Assembly: GCA_910585795.1 (NCBI GenBank)
Contig: CAJUFV010000237.1
Span: 1 to 10,872, forward strand
Length of the DNA: 10,872 bases
Origin: an uncultured Clostridia bacterium
GTDB lineage: Bacteria > Bacillota > Clostridia > UBA1381
Direction: 5' to 3'
Position numbers and translations under genes: made by a program. This document shows, in pieces, positions 6,713 to 10,872 of this stretch. The number at the start of each line of letters is the position of its first letter. Positions within the stretch are counted from its first letter, which is position 1. The notes beneath the pieces were generated by a model. The model ran no database searches. It saw only the letters and a program-made list of their open reading frames with translations, and was not told where the DNA came from.

Positions 6713-7900
6713 ATGCTAAAAGGAAAAACAGTGTTGCTTGGAGTTACAGGCAGTATTGCCGCGTATAAAATTGCTAATCTTGCGCGTATGCTGGTAAAGC
6801 AGAATTGTGACGTGCATGTACTTATGACTCGGAACGCGGCTAATTTTATCAATCCCATAACATTTGAGACACTTACAAAACATAAATGTCTTATAGATAC
6901 TTTTGACAGAAATTTTGAGTACAGTGTAGAGCATGTAGCTCTGTCGAAAACAGCGGATGTAGTTATGATAGCGCCTGCCAGCGCAAATGTAATCGGTAAA
7001 ATTGCAAATGGTATCGCGGATGATATGCTGACTACAACAATCATGGCGTGTACCTGTAAAAAAATTATTTCTCCGGCTATGAATCATAATATGTTTCATA
7101 ATCCGATTGTTCAGGATAATATAAAAAAGCTTCGAGGCTATGGTTATGAAATTGTCAGTCCCGCTTATGGTATGCTTGCAAATGGTGATACTGGTGATGG
7201 CAGAATGCCTGATGAGGAGCTTTTGATGGAATACATAATAAGAGAAATTGCTTTTGAAAAGGATATGAGCGGAAAAAAAGTGCTTATAACGGCCGGAGCT
7301 ACTATGGAGGCTATTGACCCTGTAAGATATATTACTAACTATTCAAGCGGAAAAATGGGATTTGCGCTGGCAGAAAACGCCATGCGCCGTGGAGCAGAGG
7401 TTACTCTTGTTACAGGTAAATATGAAGTAAAACCTCCTGAATTTGTGAAGATAATAAATGTAAAGAGCGCGAAAGAAATGTATGATGCTGTTATGGGCGT
7501 TGCTGCTGATATGGATATAATTGTCAAAGCAGCGGCGGTTGCTGATTACAGACCGAAAATTACGGCAAAGGAAAAAATAAAGAAAACGGATGCAGATATG
7601 TCAATTGAGCTTGAGCGTACTGATGATATTTTGAAAACGCTTGGTGAAAGAAAAAAGGCTGGACAGTTTATATGTGGTTTTTCAATGGAAACAGAAAATA
7701 TGCTTGAAAATTCGCGCGAGAAACTTAAAAAGAAAAATGCTGATATGATTGCGGCAAATCATTTAAGGCAGGAGGGCGCGGGATTTGGTACAGATACTAA
7801 TATTATTACGCTGATTACTGAAAATGATGAGGTACAGCTTGGCAAAATGACAAAAAGTCAAGCCGCTGAGAAAATATTTGATTATATTTTAAAAAAATAA
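6713..7900 (+). CDS. coaBC: Bifunctional phosphopantothenoylcysteine decarboxylase / phosphopantothenate-cysteine ligase
   Basis: CoaBC makes 4'-phosphopantetheine for coenzyme A: the CoaB half joins cysteine to 4'-phosphopantothenate using CTP, and the CoaC half decarboxylates the product with FMN. The 395-residue protein has the CoaC flavin start TGSIAAYK (12-19), catalytic His74 (EHVALS, 73-78), PASAN (88-92) and PAMN (121-124). The CoaB half starts near 185 with LITAGATMEAIDPVR (191-205), NYSSGKMG (209-216) and KEKIKK (286-291). In the substrate clamp, normally A-C-G-x-x-G-x-G-R-M, residue 157 is Asn (codon AAT) in place of the catalytic Cys. The protein is otherwise complete. AGAGGGA (6699-6705) is 7 bases before the ATG. 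The gene lies 45 bases after rho and 12 before holB. Confidence 0.95.
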   Translation: MLKGKTVLLGVTGSIAAYKIANLARMLVKQNCDVHVLMTRNAANFINPITFETLTKHKCLIDTFDRNFEYSVEHVALSKTADVVMIAPASANVIGKIANGIADDMLTTTIMACTCKKIISPAMNHNMFHNPIVQDNIKKLRGYGYEIVSPAYGMLANGDTGDGRMPDEELLMEYIIREIAFEKDMSGKKVLITAGATMEAIDPVRYITNYSSGKMGFALAENAMRRGAEVTLVTGKYEVKPPEFVKIINVKSAKEMYDAVMGVAADMDIIVKAAAVADYRPKITAKEKIKKTDADMSIELERTDDILKTLGERKKAGQFICGFSMETENMLENSREKLKKKNADMIAANHLRQEGAGFGTDTNIITLITENDEVQLGKMTKSQAAEKIFDYILKK

Positions 7901-7912
7901 AGGAAATGTATT

Positions 7913-8881
7913 ATGTATGGATATGAAACTTTTCATGATGAACTGATGATAAATTTAGTAGAGTCTGTACACAGAGGAACAAGCTCTCATGCATATATAT
8001 TTGAAGGTGAAAAGGGACTTGGAAAGCTTAATTCCGCGAGATTATTCGCGGCGGCTCTTACATGTTCCAATATAGATATTTCACCATGCGGGGTTTGTTC
8101 TGCTTGTATTGAAGCGAAAGCAAATACTAATCCTGATATAATATATGTACGTCCTAAAAAGGATAAAAAAAGTATTGGCGCGGACGATATGCGCGAGCTG
8201 GAAGAAGATGTGGCTATAAAGCCTTTTAATTCAAACCATAAGGTATATATTTTTGAAGATGGTATGCAGCTTACAGACGCGGCGCAGAATACGTTTCTAA
8301 AGACTTTTGAGGAACCGCCGGAATATGCTGTGTTTATAATCGTTATTGAAAATACCGCATCCTTGCTGCAAACAGTTTTATCACGCTGTACGCATATACA
8401 TTTTCCATGTGTAAGTGATAAAATTGTAGAAGAGTATATAAAAAAGCAGTATCCGGAGGAACAGGAACGTTTGTCATTTCTTATAAAATACTGCGCCGGT
8501 GTTCCAAAGATGGCGGACAGTGTAATTAATGATACTGATTTTGAGTTATTAAGAACCGCTTCTTTGAATATGTTTTCAGTGCTGTTTTCTTCAAATAAAC
8601 GTTCGGCGTTTGATGTGCGCAAATTTCTTGATGAGAACAAGGAAAAAGCAATGCAGGTATTGGATTTTTGGCTGTCTTTTGCGCGTGACGTGGTGCTTAT
8701 GCAAACAGGAGTTGGGGACAGTATAATTAATGTTGATAAAAGACCTGAATTAAGAAAGATTGCGTCAAGCATAAATCCAGAGGAAATTATACAAATTATT
8801 GAACGTCTTGTAACTTCTGAAAAAATGCTTGTCAGATATGTAAGTCTTAAAGCTGTGTCAATGTGGCTTGTATTACGATGA
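7913..8881 (+). CDS. holB: DNA polymerase III delta-prime subunit
   Basis: Delta-prime is part of the clamp loader that places the beta sliding clamp on primed DNA. The 322-residue AAA+ protein has SSHAYIFEGEKGLGKL (24-39), a P-loop with Lys38 but Leu where Thr/Ser normally follows. The zinc cluster is Cys51, Cys59, Cys62 and Cys65 (CGVCSAC). The sensor and arginine-finger area includes LKTFEEPP (129-136) and the clamp-loader SRC motif (157-159). The helical C-terminal collar domain is divergent, as is usual. It is too short for DnaX, which has the same motifs plus a long tail. The altered P-loop fits a subunit that need not hydrolyse ATP. The ribosome site is AGGAAA (7901-7906). The usual Bacillota neighbours (tmk, yaaT/ricT) are absent. 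No clear terminator follows, so readthrough into the next gene is possible. Confidence 0.92.
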   Translation: MYGYETFHDELMINLVESVHRGTSSHAYIFEGEKGLGKLNSARLFAAALTCSNIDISPCGVCSACIEAKANTNPDIIYVRPKKDKKSIGADDMRELEEDVAIKPFNSNHKVYIFEDGMQLTDAAQNTFLKTFEEPPEYAVFIIVIENTASLLQTVLSRCTHIHFPCVSDKIVEEYIKKQYPEEQERLSFLIKYCAGVPKMADSVINDTDFELLRTASLNMFSVLFSSNKRSAFDVRKFLDENKEKAMQVLDFWLSFARDVVLMQTGVGDSIINVDKRPELRKIASSINPEEIIQIIERLVTSEKMLVRYVSLKAVSMWLVLR

Positions 8882-8914
8882 AATATTACAGAATTCCTAA
8901 AATTTCCTTTTTTA

Positions 8915-8943
8915 TTGACAAAATATTACTTTTATGGTATAAT
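8915..8943 (+). promoter_or_regulatory. Consensus sigma-A promoter of the AbrB-like gene
   Basis: TTGACA (8915-8920) and TATAAT (8938-8943) both match consensus exactly, with a 17-base spacer and an extended -10 TG (8935-8936). The start would be near 8950. Such a promoter would be very active unless repressed, which fits the overlapping inverted repeat. Confidence 0.92.
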
Positions 8944-8958
8944 CAGTGTACCATAAAA
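8930..8958. promoter_or_regulatory. Putative operator over the -10 and start site
   Basis: TTTTATGGTA (8930-8939) and TACCATAAAA (8949-8958) are perfect 10-bp inverted arms around a 9-base centre. The centre contains most of the -10 hexamer. The left arm lies upstream of the predicted start, so the dyad acts as DNA rather than as an RNA hairpin. Autorepression by the encoded AbrB-like protein is the simplest idea, by analogy with AbrB of B. subtilis. AbrB sites are often not simple dyads, so another repressor is possible. Confidence 0.55.
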
Positions 8959-8978
8959 AATATAAGGAGGATTTAAAA

Positions 8979-9230
8979 ATGAAATCAGTAGGAATAGTAA
9001 GAAAAGTGGACGAGCTCGGCAGAATAGTAATACCTGTAGAGCTGAGAAGAAAATTTGATATTGATATCAAGGATTCGATGGAAATATATACGGAAGATAA
9101 CTGTATTGTGTTGAAAAAGTATGAGCCGTCATGTATTTTCTGCGGAGATGCGAAAAATGTTATTCAGTTTAATGGAAAGAATATTTGTCCCAGTTGTGCG
9201 AAAGAAATAATGGGATACATAAAAGAATAA
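8979..9230 (+). CDS. AbrB/SpoVT-type transition-state regulator with four-cysteine tail
   Basis: The first 50 residues are a classic AbrB swapped-hairpin DNA-binding domain: GIVRKVDELGRIVIPVELRR (5-24), followed by the MEIY and IVLKKY strands. These dimerise and bind DNA in AbrB, SpoVT and Abh. The 83-residue protein then has a short tail with Cys52-x2-Cys55 and Cys70-x2-Cys73, a likely zinc ribbon in place of the longer multimerisation domain of B. subtilis AbrB. ATG 8979 is chosen because AAGGAGG (8964-8970) is 8 bases upstream; the in-frame extension back to 8946 would run over the ribosome site. Related proteins control the exponential-to-stationary transition and sporulation. Which of those roles applies here cannot be read. 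It has its own promoter, operator-like dyad and terminator, so it is likely monocistronic and autoregulated. Confidence 0.88.
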   Translation: MKSVGIVRKVDELGRIVIPVELRRKFDIDIKDSMEIYTEDNCIVLKKYEPSCIFCGDAKNVIQFNGKNICPSCAKEIMGYIKE

Positions 9231-9238
9231 TATAACGT

Positions 9239-9277
9239 AAATAAAAAGCATATCAAAGATATGCTTTTTATTTTTTT
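9239..9277 (+). terminator. Intrinsic terminator of the AbrB-like gene
   Basis: ATAAAAAGCATATC (9241-9254) and GATATGCTTTTTAT (9258-9271) form a perfect 14-bp stem, extendable by two A-T pairs, around an AAA loop. An uninterrupted run of T follows to 9277. It begins 8 bases after the stop codon. Confidence 0.93.
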
Positions 9278-9520
9278 GTTTGAAAATATGATAATCTAAT
9301 GTTTTATTACTTTATATTTGATAAAAAAAATAAAATTTCTGGATAGAATTTTGAAGCGGTATAAGATTTTATATTTTAGTTAGTATGTGGTATATAAATC
9401 AAGATATACGATAACGTGTGTTAATTGCTGAATGAAAGCGCGTGGCCATGCAAAAAATAGAAGCATATAAAAATTTAATTTTGATGAAAAGCTAAATTAA
9501 TAAATGGGTTATATATAAGA
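9278..9520. other. Intergenic stretch with no gene seen
   Basis: These 243 bases lie between two convergent genes, beyond both terminators. Every frame is broken by stops; the longest ATG-started piece noticed is about 12 codons (from ATGAAAGCGCG, 9432 onward) and has no ribosome site. There is a short near-palindrome, GCGTGGCCATGC, and a 7-bp A/T hairpin (TTAATTT with AAATTAA). I see no tRNA, promoter or riboswitch. Confidence 0.6.
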
Positions 9521-9566
9521 TAAAAAAAGAAGATATAATGCGTTTATAACGCATTATATCTTCTTT
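9521..9566 (-). terminator. Intrinsic terminator of tuf
   Basis: On the minus strand a perfect 19-bp stem (9566-9548 with 9544-9526) with a three-base loop is followed by four further U after the three that end the stem. It starts 14 bases after the tuf stop. The GC in the upper stem (AACGC/GCGTT) and the U-tract make it a strong terminator. Confidence 0.92.
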
Positions 9567-9580
9567 AAAATTCTTAAAAA

Positions 9581-10783
9581 TTAACCTTCAATATCTGAAA
9601 CGACACCAGAACCTACTGTTCTACCGCCTTCACGAATAGCGAAACGAAGACCCTTTTCAATAGCGATTGGTGTGATAAGTTCAACCTTCATCTTTACGTT
9701 ATCACCAGGCATACACATTTCTGTACCTTCTGGAAGTGAAATAACGCCTGTAACGTCAGTTGTTCTGAAATAGAACTGAGGTCTGTAGTTGTTAAAGAAC
9801 GGTGTATGACGGCCGCCTTCTTCTTTTGTCAATACATAAACCTCACCTGTGAACTTTGTATGAGGATTAATTGTACCAGGCTTTGCAAGAACCTGACCTC
9901 TTTCGATTTCTGTTCTCTGAACACCTCTAAGAAGTGCGCCAATGTTATCACCAGCTTCAGCATAATCAAGAAGCTTTCTGAACATCTCGATACCTGTAAC
10001 AACAACCTTACGTCTTTCATCTGTAAGACCAACGATTTCAACCTCATCATTAAGGTTTAACTGACCTCTTTCAACTCTACCTGTAGCAACTGTACCACGG
10101 CCTGTGATTGAGAAGATATCCTCGATAGGCATAAGGAATGGCAAATCAGCCTTTCTTTCCGGTGTAGGAATATAGCTGTCTACTGCATCCATAAGGTCAA
10201 GTATGCACTTGTACTCAGGAGCGTTTACATCTGTTGAAGATGACTCAAGAACCTGAAGAGCTGAACCTGAAACAATAGGTGTATCATCGCCAGGGAAGTC
10301 ATATTCTGTAAGAAGGTCTCTGATTTCCATTTCAACAAGCTCAAGAAGCTCATCGTCGTCAACCTGGTCTCTCTTATTCATAAATACTACGATATAAGGT
10401 ACTCCAACCTGACGTGAAAGAAGAATATGCTCTCTTGTCTGAGGCATTGGACCGTCAGCAGCTGATACAACAAGGATAGCTCCGTCCATCTGAGCAGCAC
10501 CTGTAATCATGTTTTTAACGTAGTCAGCGTGTCCCGGACAGTCAACGTGAGCGTAGTGACGTGTATCTGTCTCATACTCAACGTGAGCTGTTGAAATTGT
10601 AATACCTCTTTCTCTTTCTTCCGGAGCCTTATCGATCATGTCATAAGCTTCGAACTGAGCCTGGCCCTTCATAGCCAATACCTTTGTGATAGCCGCTGTA
10701 AGTGTTGTCTTACCATGGTCAACGTGACCGATAGTACCAATGTTTACGTGCGGCTTATTTCTTTCGAATTTCTCTTTTGCCAT
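9581..10783 (-). CDS. tuf: Translation elongation factor Tu
   Basis: EF-Tu delivers aminoacyl-tRNA to the ribosome as a GTP complex. The 400-residue protein is full length. The GTPase domain has GHVDHGKT (19-26), the switch I GITIS (60-64), DCPGH (81-85, catalytic His85), NKRD (136-139) and SAL (174-176). The two beta-barrel domains follow, with GRGTVATGRVERG (228-240) and the C-terminal REGGRTVGSGVV (384-395). NKRD replaces the more usual NKCD, a conservative change that keeps the Asn, Lys and Asp base contacts. ATG 10783 is preferred over an in-frame extension to 10837, since MAKEKFERNKPH is the family start and AAGGAGG (10799-10793) lies 9 bases upstream. The gene appears to be on its own; whether another tuf or fusA lies beyond the window cannot be seen. 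Confidence 0.98.
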   Translation of the reverse strand: MAKEKFERNKPHVNIGTIGHVDHGKTTLTAAITKVLAMKGQAQFEAYDMIDKAPEERERGITISTAHVEYETDTRHYAHVDCPGHADYVKNMITGAAQMDGAILVVSAADGPMPQTREHILLSRQVGVPYIVVFMNKRDQVDDDELLELVEMEIRDLLTEYDFPGDDTPIVSGSALQVLESSSTDVNAPEYKCILDLMDAVDSYIPTPERKADLPFLMPIEDIFSITGRGTVATGRVERGQLNLNDEVEIVGLTDERRKVVVTGIEMFRKLLDYAEAGDNIGALLRGVQRTEIERGQVLAKPGTINPHTKFTGEVYVLTKEEGGRHTPFFNNYRPQFYFRTTDVTGVISLPEGTEMCMPGDNVKMKVELITPIAIEKGLRFAIREGGRTVGSGVVSDIEG

Positions 10784-10828
10784 TGTAAAATTCCTCCTTA
10801 AAATAAATATCTTTACACTAATAAAACT

Positions 10829-10857
10829 ATTGTACAATTTTTTTTTGAAAAAATCAA
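10829..10857 (-). promoter_or_regulatory. Sigma-A promoter of tuf
   Basis: On the minus strand TTGATT (10857-10852) and TACAAT (10834-10829) are separated by exactly 17 bases, with an A-tract in the spacer. The start would be near 10822, giving a leader of about 40 bases. The -35 lies within an A/T inverted repeat (10844-10870). Confidence 0.7.
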
Positions 10858-10870
10858 GTATTTTTTCAAA
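10844..10870. repeat. A/T-tract inverted repeat around the tuf -35
   Basis: TTTGAAAAAAT (10844-10854) and ATTTTTTCAAA (10860-10870) are perfect 11-bp inverted arms around CAAGT. The tuf -35 hexamer lies at the dyad centre. It may be a curved A-tract upstream element, a protein site, or the hairpin of a terminator for a gene outside the window. Confidence 0.5.
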
Positions 10871-10872
10871 TT

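Noticed and set aside
6112..7044. A 310-codon open frame on the minus strand
   Set aside because: It lies opposite the conserved 3' part of rho and 5' part of coaBC, has a low-complexity Ser/Ile-rich translation with no recognisable domain, and no ribosome site. It is a shadow of strong coding sequence.
7987..8772. A 261-codon open frame on the minus strand opposite holB
   Set aside because: It is antisense to a well-recognised gene, resembles no family, and its translation is Ser-rich as expected from reversed codons.
8882..8914. Terminator after holB
   Set aside because: TTCCTAAAATTTCCTTTTTTA looks terminator-like because of its T-run but has a direct repeat and no stem, so I do not call one.
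8946..8978. Longer N-terminus for the AbrB-like protein
   Set aside because: The extension would cover the operator arm and the AAGGAGG ribosome site and lies at the predicted transcript start; family homology begins at the Met of codon 8979.
9278..9520. Small RNA or peptide gene between the two convergent terminators
   Set aside because: No promoter, ribosome site or good stem was found; only short A/T repeats are present.
10784..10837. N-terminal extension of EF-Tu
   Set aside because: It would include the ribosome site and reach into the -10 region of the promoter; EF-Tu universally starts at the MAKEKF-like sequence.

Overview
This window is AT-rich bacterial chromosome, most likely from an anaerobic Bacillota of the class Clostridia. 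The grounds are strong AAGGAGG-type ribosome binding sites, sigma-A promoters close to TTGACA/TATAAT, a short QueF of the Bacillus type, an AbrB-like regulator with a Bacillota N-terminus, and intrinsic terminators with U-tracts. All genes recognised are chromosomal housekeeping or biosynthetic genes. There are no insertion sequences, phage genes, CRISPR arrays, tRNAs or rRNAs.

Region 1 (about 1-3950, plus strand) is a tyrA-queF-queC-queD-queE-folE cluster. folE, queD, queE, queC and queF together encode every step from GTP to preQ1, the free-base precursor of queuosine in GUN-anticodon tRNAs (Tyr, His, Asn, Asp). Spacing is tight and queC and queD overlap, except for a 246-base gap between queD and queE. 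That gap has no gene but is full of inverted repeats. The cluster ends at a hairpin shared with the convergent gene beyond it.

Region 2 (about 3950-4700) is a single minus-strand PHP-domain metal-dependent hydrolase of unknown substrate. Its promoter is divergent from that of region 3, and an inverted repeat lies across the -35 of the rightward promoter.

Region 3 (about 4700-8880, plus strand) is a probable operon: a LOG-family nucleotide phosphoribohydrolase-like protein, transcription terminator Rho, the bifunctional coenzyme A enzyme CoaBC, and the DNA polymerase III delta-prime subunit HolB. CoaBC has Asn where the family's catalytic Cys of the decarboxylase half is expected.

Region 4 (about 8880-9280) is a small AbrB-like regulator with a four-cysteine tail. 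A consensus promoter drives it, with a perfect 10-bp inverted repeat over the -10, and a strong terminator ends it. About 240 bases follow in which I see no gene.

Region 5 (about 9520-10872, minus strand) is tuf (EF-Tu), complete, with its own promoter and a terminator with a 19-bp stem.

No clearly new system is evident. The points most worth a second look are the structured queD-queE gap, the CoaBC active-site substitution, and the promoter-overlapping inverted repeats.
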